A program made the translations under genes and the position numbers. A DNA stretch of 64,000 bases from Emiliania huxleyi CCMP1516 (taxonomy: Eukaryota; Haptophyta; Isochrysidales; Noelaerhabdaceae): contig NW_005201277.1 of the NCBI RefSeq assembly GCF_000372725.1, forward strand, positions 154,395 to 218,394. Reading direction: 5' to 3'. The notes beneath the pieces are model-generated. The model was not told the origin of the DNA. It saw only the letters and a program-made list of their open reading frames with translations, and made no database searches. Every line of letters begins with the position of its first letter. Within the stretch, counting starts at the first letter, position 1. Positions 9,896 through 21,862 of the stretch are shown here, one piece after another.

Positions 9896-11053
9896 ATGCC
9901 AAATTCTTTGTTCACGATGGTGCCCGCCTCGACGCCCTCTGCGCCGCCGCCAAGCGGCGCCGCGCCGCCTCCCGGCTCCGAGACTTTGGACCTTGGTCGC
10001 TGGCAGGTCGTCATCGCCGATGGGCACGCGGTGCTGCCCGAAGGCATGACGCACTTGCCGGACGGGGCGTTTCGCGGCCGCACCTCTCTCGTCTCGGTCG
10101 CCTTCCCGCGCAGCCTCGCCTCCATCGGCAGCGGCGCCTTCGAGGGCTGCTCCTCGCTCGTCTCCATCGACCTCCCCGCCAGCCTCGTCTCCATCGGCAA
10201 CCAGGCCTTTTACAGCTGTTCCTCCTTCATCTCCATAGACCTCCCTGCCAGCCTCACCTCCATCAGCGACTTCGCCTTCCGCGACTGCTCCGCCCTCTCC
10301 TCCGTCACCTTCCCCGCCACCCTCACCTCCATCGGCCGCAACGCCTTCGAGGGCTGCTCCGCCCTCGTCTCCGCCGCCTTCCCCGCCGGCCTCACCTCCA
10401 TCGGCATCTGCGCCTTCGCCTTCTGCTCCTCCCTCGTCTCCGTCACCCTCCCCGCCGGCCTCACCTCCATCGGCATGTACGCCTTCAACAGCTGCGAGGC
10501 CCTCTCCTCCGTCACCTTCCCCGCCGGCCTTACATCCATCGACCACGGCGCCTTATACGGCTGCTCCGCCCTCTCCTCCGTCACCTTCCCCGCTGGCCTC
10601 ACCTCCATCGGCAACAGCGCCTTCAACGGCTGCGAGGCCCTCGGCTCCGTCACCTTCCCCGCCGGCCTCACCTCCATCGGCATCTTCGCCTTCTCCCGCT
10701 GCTCCGCCCTCTCCTCCGTCACCTTCACCGCCAGCCTCACCTCCATCGGCGGCTACGCCTTCTGCGGCTGCTCCTCCCTGACCCGCGTCACCGTGCCAGA
10801 CACCGCCACGATCGGCGACGAGGCTTTCGAACCTGAGACCACCGTCCTCCGCCTCCCTCCCAAGAGAATGCGCGACCTGCAGCGCTGGTACGAGGCGGTG
10901 GCTTTTGTTCTGGCCTACAAACGCTGCCGCCCCCTCCTCTACGGCTGGCTAGAGCGGGCCCAGACCAGGCTCGGCTCTTACGGCCCGGACGGCGCGGCGC
11001 GCCAGCGCGACCTCGAGGAGTTCGAGGGCGATTTTGGGCTGCTTGTAGAGTGA
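9896..11053 (+). CDS. BspA-type leucine-rich repeat protein (LRR_5)
   Basis: About 385 residues from the ATG at 9896; an ATG at 9917 is an equal candidate. After a Pro/Ala-rich leader, residues ~55-305 are near-identical 23-residue repeats of the form LTSIGxxAFxxCSSLSSVTFPAG. This is the LRR_5 / BspA-like class known from surface and adhesion proteins of bacteria and protists. A ~65-residue alpha-helical C-terminal region follows (RMRDLQRWYEAVAFV...LLYGWLERAQ). No signal peptide or membrane segment is seen, so the protein is probably intracellular and used for protein binding. The 69-bp DNA repeats keep adjacent frames open, which explains the overlapping shadow ORFs. Confidence 0.85.
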   Translation: MPNSLFTMVPASTPSAPPPSGAAPPPGSETLDLGRWQVVIADGHAVLPEGMTHLPDGAFRGRTSLVSVAFPRSLASIGSGAFEGCSSLVSIDLPASLVSIGNQAFYSCSSFISIDLPASLTSISDFAFRDCSALSSVTFPATLTSIGRNAFEGCSALVSAAFPAGLTSIGICAFAFCSSLVSVTLPAGLTSIGMYAFNSCEALSSVTFPAGLTSIDHGALYGCSALSSVTFPAGLTSIGNSAFNGCEALGSVTFPAGLTSIGIFAFSRCSALSSVTFTASLTSIGGYAFCGCSSLTRVTVPDTATIGDEAFEPETTVLRLPPKRMRDLQRWYEAVAFVLAYKRCRPLLYGWLERAQTRLGSYGPDGAARQRDLEEFEGDFGLLVE

Positions 11054-11305
11054 CAGGCGTGATTGAAACCGCCGGCGCTGCGGCTGGAGCTCCTCCTCCT
11101 GTTAGTCCTGAGGAGGAGCGTGTACGAGACCCGCCAGCTGCTGCTTCCTTCAGCCAGACGGCCGGGCCTGCGCAGCACGACCGCTCCATGCAGACAGCAG
11201 ACTGACATCCCTGCGGCGAGGCTTGTTGCGGGCGCGCGCAGCCAGAGGGCGGCGCGGGGAGTGGCGGCGTGCGCGTGGTCCCGAGGCGGAGGCGGTGTGC
11301 TGCAG

Positions 11306-12646
11306 GCGAGCGGGAGAAGCTGCTGCAGATGGAGGCGACGCTCGCGCGGTCCGTCATCGGGCAGGACGAGGCGCTCGCCGTCGTGTCGAACGCGGTGCGA
11401 GTCTCGCGCGCGGGGCTGCAGTCGTCCGAGCGCCCGCTCGGCGCGCCCCTGCTGGTGTGGCCGACCGGCTCGCTCTGCCTGCCGCGAGCCCTCCCGGAGC
11501 CTTGCCTGCGCAGGCACCTTCATGCTGGTCGGGCCGACCGGCGTGGGCAAGACGCGCCTCTGCAAGGTTCCTCTTCGACTCGGCCGACGCGGTCACGCGG
11601 CTCGACATGTCCGAGTTCAGCGAGAAGCACGCCGTCTCTCGCCTCGTCGGCGCGCCGCCCGGCTACGTCGGGTACGACGAGGGCGGCCAGCTGACCGAGG
11701 CGGTGCGGCGGCGGCCGTACTCGGTGCTGCTCCTCGACGAGTTCGAGAAGGCGCACCGCGAGGTTGCGACGCTGCTGCTGCAGGTCCTCGACGAGGGCCG
11801 CCTCACCGACTCGCAGGGCAGACGGTCGACTTCCGCAACACGATCATCATCATGACGTCCAATTTGGGCGCAGAGGCAGCTCGCGTCGCTGCCGGAGGGG
11901 GCCGCCTCCTCCAAGGCGCGGCCCGAAGTGCTCAAGGCGATCGCGGACGCCTTCCCGCCCGGGTTCGTCAACCGGCTCGACGAGATTGTGGGCCCCGTAG
12001 CCGAGATTGTGAGCCCCGTAGCCGAGGTTGTGGGCCCCGTAGCCGAGACGCGGCGCGAGGGGGGGCCGAGAGGGTTCGCCGTCGAGTTCCGGCTTCGCCC
12101 CCCCTCCCCCCCTCCCCCCGGCGGCCTGCTCACCGGCGGCGCCGCGAGCAGGTCCTCTTCGAGCGGCTCACCCGCGAGCGCATCGCCGCCATCTGCGCTG
12201 TCGAGGTGCAGCTGCGGGAGCGCCTCTCTGCGCGCGGTGTCCGCCTGCGCCTCTCCCCGGACGCCCTGCTCCGGCTGGCGGAGGCCGGGTACGACCCGGC
12301 GTACGGCGCGCGGCCGGTGCGGCGCGCCATCCGCCACCACCTGCTCGACCCGCTCTCCCGGCTGCTGATCGGAGACCAGGAGGCGCAGGACGGCGCGACC
12401 GTCCTCGTCGACACGAAGGACACCGGCGCGGGCGCGGGCGGCGGCGCGGCGCAGCCCTCCATCGTGCCGCCGCTGCCGGGCGTGCCTTTCGCCACGGGGC
12501 TGTTTGGCGCCGGCGGCGCCGCCGCGGCGGTGCCGCCGAGCGACATGGCCGCCGCTGTGCGCATCCGATTGCTGGCTCCGGGTGCGCCGCTTCCGCCAGA
12601 GGACACGGGGGTCGACTGGGACGAGGGGCCGGAGTCGGCAGCGTAG
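11306..12646 (+). pseudogene. ClpB/Hsp104-type AAA+ second nucleotide-binding domain, frameshifted fragment
   Basis: Family order is unmistakable: [22 protein letters not shown], Walker A GPTGVGKT, then [20 protein letters not shown] with [14 protein letters not shown], Walker [27 protein letters not shown], and the small domain GYDPAYGARPVRRAI. ClpB disaggregases have two such domains; only the second is here, and the LRR gene lies directly upstream, so the gene is truncated. Two introns read well: GC-AG at 11441-11513 and GT-AG at 11988-12151, the latter with three 21-bp repeats. Single-frame slips remain near 11563, 11822 and 11880 that no intron explains, so either the gene is decaying or the assembly has base errors. 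The Gly/Pro-rich C-terminal extension to 12646 is unusual for ClpB. Confidence 0.75.
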
Positions 12647-12723
12647 CCGTAGGTGTGCCTGATACTTTATGTGTTTCAACTAAAAACATCAAAAAGGCAA
12701 AACATCCAACTGCAACTAAATCT

Positions 12724-15700
12724 TCATACAAACGTCGGCATGACCCGGATCTCGTAATACACCACCTTTGGCTTATTCGGCTTGCCCTCCACAGACTCCT
12801 CCTTGTACTCGCGCAGCTGGTTGGCAAGCTCCTCCGTGGAGCTCGCCTTGGCTCTGGATGGCCCCGGCTTTCCGCCGCTGCCGGACGGGGCGCCCGCTAG
12901 CACCGCTTCGGTCGAGAAACGCGAGTTGGTCTTTTGCTTTGTGGCCTTCCATGCCGCCTTTTTGTCTTCTGCTGTCACTGCAGGCGAGTCCTTCTGCTCG
13001 AGAACCTGCAGCATGGTGCACGGCGGGAAGAGCACCTCCTCCTCGCCGGCAAACTGCGAGAGCAGCGAGATGTCGGCGCCGTGGTGGAAGCCCGTGTCTC
13101 CCTCGCATGACGGGCGGAGGCTCCACAGCACGTTCGGGCCATTCTCGTCCATGTACATCAAAGGCGTCGCGCGGTTGCGGGAAGTGGACATGAAGGCGGT
13201 GTCCGTGGCACAGACCATGCCGAGCTCGCCCCGCACCCAAAACGAGTATGGCAGCTCGCCGCGCACGCCACGGTAGAGAGGCTTTTCCGCCTCCTCTGGC
13301 AGCGTGATGGCGGAGAGCTTGCGGATGGCGCGGCAGAGGTGCGCCACAGTGGCGGTGAAGGTCGCCGCCGGGTGCGTCGCAATGAGCCGGCGGAAGCCGC
13401 CGGAATTGTTGCCGATCTCGCGCAGGAAGCGGTTTATGGGCTGGTAGGCTGGGCCAGTGTACAGCCGCACCGCGAGCACCTCCTCGCGCGTCAGGAAGGC
13501 GTTGGCCTCGCTCGGCATCGGCGTGTCCGGGCTTATCTGCTTCAGCTTCTCGCGCCGCTCTGCAATGCGCGCGTTCATGCGATCGCAAAACTGCACCACG
13601 GACATGCCGCCGTTTTTCTCGTCGCGCGTGCCGCGCGTCTTGTCAGCGGCGGGGACGGCTTCCCCGTTGACGTACTCCCACTCCTCGCGCAGCGTGTACA
13701 TGACGTCCTTGAAGTCCGTCCAGGAGTAGTCTCGCATAAACTCCTGCTCGAGCGTGAGCAGCGGCCGCTCGATGATGTCGTCGAGGCCCTTGACAAACGC
13801 CTTGCGCGACGACGCGTACTGCAAAGAGACGGGCAGCTCCGCCATCTTGCCGCCTCCGGAGCCGCTCGAGCCGCCAAGCCGCTTCGGCGCCCTAAAGGTC
13901 GCCGTGACGACGAGAAGGTCGACCTTCGGCCTCGTCACGCCGTCTGGCGCGAGCCAGCTGCCGGCGCGCTTGGTCTCCTTGAGTCGGAACAGCGTGTTGG
14001 GCGGGAAGGCCCCCGAAGTCTGCTTCCGGGAAGTCGGCTTCAACGCCCCGCCGCCCTTCGATGCGGTGGGCGCGATCGTCTTCTTGATGACGATTGGTGC
14101 GTGGTCGCCGTGGTCGTCGCTCGCCGCCGCCTCGAAGCAGACAATGGGACCGCTGACAGGCTTCAAGCCCCCGTCGTCAAAGACCATGAAGCCCTCCTCG
14201 CTAAAGCAGTCGAGGCGGTCGTTTGCCTGAGGTGGGGGATGGAGAGCGCTGAGATGCGGGCTGCGCGGAGATGCTCAGCAGCCCGGGTGTGGGGTGCGGG
14301 GCGCGCGCACCATGACCATCACCTCGGAGACGAGCCCTCGGACGCCCGCCTCGTCGGGCGTGCGGATGCTGCTCCACTGCGAGTAGTCCGACGCCAGCCC
14401 AAACTTGCCCTCGAGGTTCTTGTACAGCGACGGCGGAAGCGCAAATTTCTTCTGCAGGTCGTACTCAGAGCTGAGAGCCTCGGAGAGGGCGTACGTGGAG
14501 CAGACGTAGTCCTTCCGGCCCTCCCGCATCGCGGCTGCCAGCGAGCCCCTCACCGACTGCAGGGCGTAATAGATCTCCGCGTGCTTCGGATCCATGCCGC
14601 TATCGACGCTCTCCTTGATCCCGCGAGCAAACTTTTTGAGCACGCTGTCGAGGGACTTGTTTTCCCTCACATACTCCTCGGTGCCCTTGTCCTTGTCCGC
14701 CAGGTCGTCAGAACGCAAGTACTCCTCGGTCCGCAGCTTCACCCACTCCTCCCGCCACTTCTCCATGCAATCGTCCGGAGGCGGCCCAACGCAGTCTCGC
14801 AGCGAGCGCAAGTAGCCAGTGCGGCTGGTCGGGTTGCCCGGCGGAGTGAGCTCCGCCACTCGCGTGCGCGCTGCGAGGAGCGAACTCCCCGCCGCAAGCA
14901 CCTGCTCGCGCGCTTCGCAGAGCTGCACGTCGGAGAGGTACTTCCCCAGAGGCCAAGTCAGCTTGGGCCGTGGCGCCGTGCCCTCGGGCGGCGGCGGCGG
15001 CGTGTTGGCGAAATAGAGCCGCGCCGAAGGGCGGAAGAGGCCGGGGCGGGTGAGCAGGACGGAGAGGCGGAGCAGGCCGGCCGCGCCGATCGACCAGAGG
15101 CGTTCTGGGAACTCTGCCCAGAACCGGTGCTTGCCCCACTTCTCGACGGCCCTGTCCCAGCCGGCGCCCTTCTGCTTCAGCAGCTCGTCGAGCGTCTTGT
15201 CCACCAGCGGCGTGAGCTCCTCCACCGAGATCCACCGCTCCGAGAAGCCGAGCTGAGCGATGTCCGCAAAGCCGGATATGGCCAGCACCCCGCCGCGTAT
15301 CGGCACGTGGGCACGCAAGTGCGGCCAGCTGGCGTCGACCACGCGCTCGAGGCTCTGCCGCGACCGCTCGAGCGACGGCCACTCTCCGGCTGCTGCTGCC
15401 GCGTCCGCCTTGAAAGCGTCCTGCACCTCGCCCACGCTGAGCGGCATAGAGACGGGAGACACCCCGCCCTCGGCGGTTGACATGCCGCGGATGCCCACCT
15501 GCACCGACGAGCCGCCGCCGGCGAGCAGCTGCACGCCGCCGTCATGCCCCGCGTCCTCAAAGGCCGCATGGAAGAGCGCCTTCGCCGCCGTCCACTCCCA
15601 CCGCACCTCGTCGAGGCCCTCGACGACGCGGAAGGTGACATTCGGGTGCTCGCATCGGCAGAAGCGCGCGAACTGGTCAACCTTGCGCGCGCCCTCGTCG

Positions 15701-18700
15701 CTGTCCCGAATCTTGCGCACGCCGCCGGTGGCGCCGATGAAGATGCCCCGCTCCAGGTCGGCGTCGAAGTCGGCGAGCGTATCAGAGAGCAGCTTGAAGA
15801 AGAGTTCAAAGGTCTCATCGCCGCCGTCGTTGATGGCGTCGCCCAGTGTCATGAAGCTCTTGTCGTCGCGCCGCAGCTTGGCGCTGTGGAGGATCACCGG
15901 CATGCCGTCTGGTCCCTGGTCGTACGCGAAAACCTCGGTGTGCCGCGAGCCGGCGTCGACCACAAAGGCCCTCGGCATCGAGACGCGCGCGGCGAACTTG
16001 ACGGGAGCGACGCGTCGTGGAGAGGGACGCTCGAAGGAGCGGTGCTTGGAGAGGGAGACCTTGCCGTGGAGGTCTGGCGACGCGTCAGGGACGCTCACGC
16101 TTGCGAGAGAGCCGTCGCGGCTTTTGCCATCGAAGGTGACCGATTTGCGCGGCGACGGCGACCTTGGGCCCACCGACGGCTGATGTTTGGAGCTACAGGC
16201 ACCTCCGAAGCAGCCACCAAAGCAGCCACCGCGCCCGATATCGACCACCTCGACAGGGCTGTCGTGCTTATTTGCACCCGCTCGCTGCGTCGAGTGGTTC
16301 ACGGCTGGCTCTGCCTGCTGCTCTGTACCTGCATCGGCCTCCTTCCTCTTCCGGAAGAGCTCTGCTCCCGGAAGTATCTCGTGCGCACTTGCCATCAGGC
16401 GGTCCTGCTCATCGACAGTCTCTCCCTTCAACCGCAGCGTCAACTCAACCAGTTGCGCGACGCGCTCATCGGAGTGGACGCCAAGCGGCAGCTTGAGTGC
16501 AATGTCGCCCGCGTACACTGTCTTGATGCTGGTGCTGGAGCTGAGATCGGCGGCAAGGAGCATGCTGTCCTCCTGGCTAAGGCTCTGGTCGGGCAAGTCA
16601 ACCTCCCCGGACCGAAACCCGCAGAGCGTTTGCAGAGTCTGGTGCTGCTTGAAGACAGCCACGAGCTGCTGAGCCACCACGAGGGGAATGCTGTTGCCGA
16701 GGAGGTTGACCGTGATCAGCGAGCGGCTGGCTGCGAGGCCCTTGGCAATCGCAAGCACGCCAGTGGCGTCGACCAGTTTTAGTTTGGTCACGACAACGTC
16801 CTTCCTTGCAACCTCAACCTTCATCGACCGGCCGTCGAGGTCGTTGCCGTTGAGCTCGGTGGCCGCGTCCGCGGCGTGGGCGGAGGCGAACTGGAGGTAG
16901 CCGGAGCCCTCGATATTGCCAGAGTCCGCGTGCGTGAGCCACTCGATCTTCGTGATCTCGCCGCACTTGGCAAAAACCTCCTTGATCTGCTCATCGGTGA
17001 CCGACCACGGGAGGTTGCCCAGGAAGACGCGGCCGCTGACTACTTTTTTCTCAGTGAAGTCCTTCGCCTCAAACACAATCAAATTGCGGTCCTGGTAGAC
17101 CACCTCGGCCCCGACCTCCTTCGACTCACCCGAGAACAGCATGCCGATGCCCTTGCACAGCTGCTCTGCGCCAGCCGCCACGGCCGCAAGCGCCGCTTCG
17201 CGCGTGGCGAAGCGAACGATCGCAGGAGCTATGTGCAGCTCGCAAGTCTCGATCCGCCCAAAGCTGCCAAGCGTCGCGAGGATCGCCTGCTCTTCGATGC
17301 CTCTCTTCAAGTCGAAGAGGCAGACGGAGCGCTCACCCTTAGTTGCGTCGACGTAGTCGGTCACCTGGCAAATGCCACTGGAGGAGAGGTCGAGGGTGGT
17401 CAGCGTCTGGCTGAGCTTCAGAACGCCGGCGAGCAGGGTTGCAGCCGCCGGGCCAATCGGGTTGGACTTGACGACGAGGGACTGAGCACCCGCAGGCAAA
17501 TCAAAGGCATCGCACTTGAGGGCTCCCAGCTTGCTCGCGCTGCTGCTGAGGAGCGACGCGCCAATGTTTCGCATGCCCGAATCGGTGATCGAGTTGGAGC
17601 TCACGTCGAGGTAGGACAAAGTAGAGTTCACGGCGAGAGCCCTGGCGAATGCGGCGGCGCCGTTGGGGCCAAGCTCATTGCCGCTGAGGTCGAGAGTGGC
17701 CAGCATCTTGTTGCACTTGAGCGCCTCGGCGAGAGCAGCGGCGCCCTCGTCGGCGAGCTCGTTGCCGCCGAGGCGTAGGTTAAGCAGCGAACGGTTGAAA
17801 CGAAGATCGGCGGCGATGAGGATGCCGTCGGCCGGTCTGAGCTCCGACCCTGAGAGATCGGCCTCCGACTGGCCGGGCTGAAACCCGCAGAGCGTTTGCA
17901 GAGTCTGGTGCTGCTCGAAGAGGACGGTAAGCTTCTCGGCCGCCGCAGTGCCGATTTTATTCTCAAGCAGATTGACGCCGGCCGCCACATTGCCTTTCAA
18001 TAGCAACGCGATCACCATGCCCGAGGCGACGCCAAAGCCCCTGTTAGAGAGGTCGAGAATCTCCGCGAGGGTCGGCGCGTCATTGCGGAGCTGCAACAGG
18101 TTGAAGTTCGAATCGTCGAGCTTCAAGTCTGTCAGACTCGTCTTAGTCTTGATCGCGAGCGCCTCGCAGATGGCAGCGGCACCGTTAGGACCGATGTCTA
18201 TGTAGCGCAAGTCGAGGCTGGTCAAGGTGCAGTTGCTCGCCAGCGCCTTGGCGATTGCAACGACACCGGAGTCGCTGATGTCGTTCTCGGAGAGGGTCAG
18301 AGTGGCCAACGTCTCATTGGCGGCGAGGGCCTTGGCGATCGAAGTGGCCCCCTCTGTGCTGATCTTGTTGTTGCGGAGGTCAATCACCTCCAGCGACGTG
18401 TTGACCTCGAGGGCGTTTGCTATCGCTGAAGCGCCGCGGTCTCCCAGTTCGTTTCCGGAGAGGGACAGGCTGGTCAGGGTCGGGTTGTCCTCAAGCAACG
18501 ACGCGATCACGATGCCGGAGGCGACGCCGAGGCCCTTGCGGGAAAGGTCGAGGGACGTCACCGGCTCAATGCCACGTAGCTGCGACAGATTGAGCTTGAA
18601 CCCGTCGAGGCTCAACTCGGATAGCACCGTGTTGATCTTGAGCACCGCGAGCGACTTCAGCGCGCCAGCAATCCGTTCGCCCTCGCGCGGGCCTAGCCGA

Positions 18701-21436
18701 GCATCTTCTACATCCAACGTCGCCAGCCGTGAAGCTGAGGCAAAGAGCAGCGCCGCTAGCCCGGAGCCGCGTCCCTTGGCCTTCGCGCCCAAGTTTAGCT
18801 CCTCCGACTCCAACAAGCGCGGCTCCGCCTCGCACAACGCCTTGAGCTGCTGCGGCCAGTCCTCAACGCAACTCGACGCAAGCACCGCGCTGTCAATCGC
18901 GCCGCCGAGCGCGGCATCGTCGTTGTAGAACGTGGCCTCGCGTGACGAAACTGAGTCTAGCCAGGCCTGGAGGAAGCGCGCAACGTCCTCGCGCGTCGTG
19001 CCCGTCGACTGAAAGAAGCCGTCCCACCCCTGCTCCACGCTCGTCTGGTTGGTCATCTTGTTGGTCAGCCCAAGCTGAAGCTGCTCGCTCATGTCCTGCA
19101 CCACCTTACGCCGCTTCGACACGACCTGGTCCAGCGTGAGCGCGAGGAGGTTAAGACTGAGCCGCGCGTCGACGACGAGGGTGCCGCCCTCCACGCGCGT
19201 GCCGAGCGCCTCGATGCCGGTGAGCGGCGGCAGCAGCACCTCCTTCTCGTGCGGGTACTGTGACAGCCACGCGATGTCTGCGCCGCGGTCGACCATGCCC
19301 ATCTGCATCTCGAAGATGGTCGAAGCGGCGCCCTGCGCGTACTGCATAGCCTGCGACTCGGTGGTGGTCGTTGAGGCGAAGGCGAACTCGACGCCGCCGC
19401 ACGTGCCGAAAGAATTCGGCTCCCAGAAGGACGGCGGGAGCTTGGCGGACGAGAATCCGCGGTACACCTTGGTCGCCTTGGTGAGCTTGCTCAGCTTGAT
19501 CACGCACGAGTTGATGCCGTGGATGGTCGTCGGGAAGTCGTTGTCGCCGTTGAGATCCTTTTGCTTCTGCTCGAGGCGAGGGTTGCCGCTCTTGGCGCGG
19601 AGCACCGCGTTGTAGAGCTCGTAGCATGGCCCCGTGTACAGCCGGCCGGCGACGACCTCCTCCTCGACGAGGGCCGTGTGGCCGTGCGTCTTGAGCTCCT
19701 CGTTCTTGGTCTGCATCATCTCGAGCAGCTCCTCGTACGGCACGGGCTTGCGGCACAGCGACGGGCGCTCCTCGCGAAAGCCCTCGCGCTCCGCATAGAC
19801 GCGAGCCGAGTTGGGCTCCGCGACAAACTCCCACTCGCCGGCCGGCGTGGTGGTCATGCCGTTGGAGGAGGTGAAGGCGACGTGCGACCGGTCGCGCAAG
19901 CAGTGCTCCTCCTGCATTCCCTTGAGCAGCGACTTGTTGACCATGCGCGGCGGCCCGATGAGTCCCTCGAGGCCTGCACGCGCACAAGGGCGGGTGGAGC
20001 GAGACGAGAGGTACAGGGCACAAGCACATGAGCGCTGCACCTCCGTAGAAGAGATCGACGTTGCCGTAGCTCATCTCAAAGGAAGCCTCCTGCTTGAACT
20101 TGTCGTTGAGCTCCGCGCCCGTCGCCGCCTTCTGGCCGCGCAGCTCCTCGAGGGCCTTCCAGATGGGCGTCGCCAGCCCGCCCAACTGCGCTGCCTGCAG
20201 CATGCCGTCGAGCCTCTCGCGCGACAGCGAGCACAGGTATGCAAAGGGGTCGTCGCCGGACGGGTCCTGCAGCGCCTCGCCGACGATGTCAAGGAGGTTG
20301 AGGGAGCGCAGCCAGCCGAGCACGCTCCAACCCGAGTCGTGCGCCGCACCGCTTCCCTCGAGCCACTCAAAGAGCTCGAGCCGCCGTGCCGCCCGCTCGA
20401 TGAGACTGCGGTGGCCTCCGTACAGCTCACGCCACGCCTGCGACGCCCTGCCTTGCTCGTCCACGTGCAGCCACTTGACCGCCTGCGCATCGTCGCCCGA
20501 GGCGAGACGCAGCTTGTTTCCGAGCTCCTTTGAGCAATGGAAGTGGACGGCAGTCGTCTCGGTCCAGGCGTTGTCGGTGTTTCGCGGGTCGTCGGTGTAG
20601 CCGCGGTAGACTTGGCGGCCGCCGGCGAAGAGCTCCTTCATCTGCTTCTCGAAGAGCTCCTTCGCCTCGCCCTCGAGGTTGCCCGCCTCCTCCTTAAACT
20701 CGCGCTTGACCGCATCTGAGAGCGACTCCCCCTCGTCCACCATGCCGCCTGGCAGCGCCCACTGCTTGGTGTCGCACCGCTGGATCACAATCACCTGCAG
20801 CCGCCCGGCGTCGTCGTACCGTGTGACGATTGGGTCGGCGGCGTGGTTTGGCCCCCACTTGCCGAGCAGCCCGCGGCCGCACAGGCCGGTGCGCCCCATC
20901 GGGTTGAGCGGTCGGTCGCCGTCGAAGAGCAGCGCCTTGCCCACCGCCTCAGTCTGTCCATCAAAGGCATACGTCTTGCGGTCGGCCAGCTTGGCGCGGC
21001 TGACACGAGGCGGGTCGGCCCACCTGTCGCCGGTGTGCAGCTCGCGGCTATTGGCGAATACGGCATCGTCGGTCCACTCAGTCGGCGAGTAGCCAGCGAA
21101 AGGCACCTCCCACCGCACCTCGCCGTCCTCCACCGCCTGCCGCTGCGGGTAGGAGCTGTTCTCCTGGCTTCGCGACTTGACGTGCGGTGACTGCGTTGCG
21201 TCGAGCTCTGGTGCTCGCTGCGAATAGGCCTCGGGCGGTGCATCGGCGCGGAGCACAGGAGCCGAAGCGGTGCCAGCCCCGAGCGGATGCGGCGCCGGCT
21301 TCGACACGATCTCCTCGGCTCTCTCGCTGCTCTGAAGGCCCTTAGCGTTCGCACTTGAAATGTGTGATGCACTGACTTCGGACTCTATCGCCGCACTCCG
21401 CTGTGGCCTAGCTAACTTCGACCCGGAGGAGCCCAT
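12724..21436 (-). CDS. predicted giant protein: NUDT9-type Nudix, ADP-ribosyltransferase, LRR, RRM, GDA1/CD39-like, second ADP-ribosyltransferase
   Basis: Three minus-strand ORFs join in frame through GT-AG introns 19974-20040 and 14227-14310; exon lengths 1396, 5663 and 1503 close to 2853 residues. Order: N-terminal MGSSGSK myristoylation motif; NUDT9-like domain ~105-350 (GRGLLGKWGPNHAADPIVT; Nudix box intact, E-x7-REFKEEAGN, ~231-253); ART 1 ~466-740 (R637 in YRG, S666 in FAST, E708-x-E710); ribonuclease-inhibitor-type LRRs ~870-1335; a weak then a clear RRM (RNP2 VFLGNL, RNP1 GSGYLQFA, ~1446-1523); Cys/Ser-rich linker; GDA1/CD39-like region ~1798-1975 (DAGSRHT, GATGGVR, EGLDEVRWEW, GGGSSVQ); C-terminal ART 2 (R2672, S2700, E2748-x-E2750). 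Known families: ARTs split NAD+ to modify targets, NUDT9 cleaves ADP-ribose, CD39 enzymes cut nucleoside phosphates. If the 84-nt intron is not used, ART 2 (12724-14187) is a separate gene. Confidence 0.85.
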
Positions 21437-21778
21437 GAGAGCGGCGTGAGGAGCCCAAGGAACGCCCGCGACGTCTCATGTTATTGCGGTCGACCAGCCT
21501 GCAATTTTTCTTACTTTTTGGACGACCCAGAAGGGGAATCTCGGGTGATCTCGGGTAATATCGAACTCGTGTATTCGGGTTGCCTGCCCCGACACATCAT
21601 TAGTGATCTCGGGTAGTCTCGGGTAATCGCGGGTTATCTCGGGTTATCTCGGGTAACCTCGGGTCATGTCGGGTCATCTCGGGTCATATTGGATCTCGCG
21701 TAGTCGGTACACACACACTCACATACACACACACGTTTGTACCGCGTCCTGTGCCCCCGAGTTCATTTAATAAATTAA
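21437..21778. repeat. upstream region with 10-bp ATCTCGGGTA array (about 21537-21695)
   Basis: A run of about fifteen 10-bp units, consensus GATCTCGGGT, with substitutions. Related 10-mers occur inside introns at about 28540-28618 and 61313-61352. It lies between the 5' end of the fusion gene and a dinucleotide repeat; whether it is promoter, untranslated region or spacer cannot be told. Confidence 0.8.
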
Positions 21779-21793
21779 ACACACACACACACT

Positions 21794-21848
<55 letters not shown>
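21779..21848. repeat. (AC)n microsatellite
   Basis: About 35 AC units with two single interruptions. It abuts the 5' edge of the truncated repeat-family ORF, as the dinucleotide runs at 31303-31375 and 46491-46606 do inside a retroposon. Confidence 0.95.
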
Positions 21849-21851
<3 letters not shown>

Positions 21852-21862
21852 AAACAAACAAC

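Noticed and set aside
13339..15480. 713-residue plus-strand ORF opposite the giant gene
   Set aside because: Arg/Leu/Ala-biased shadow frame of the well-supported minus-strand ART and GDA1/CD39 coding sequence, with no family signature.
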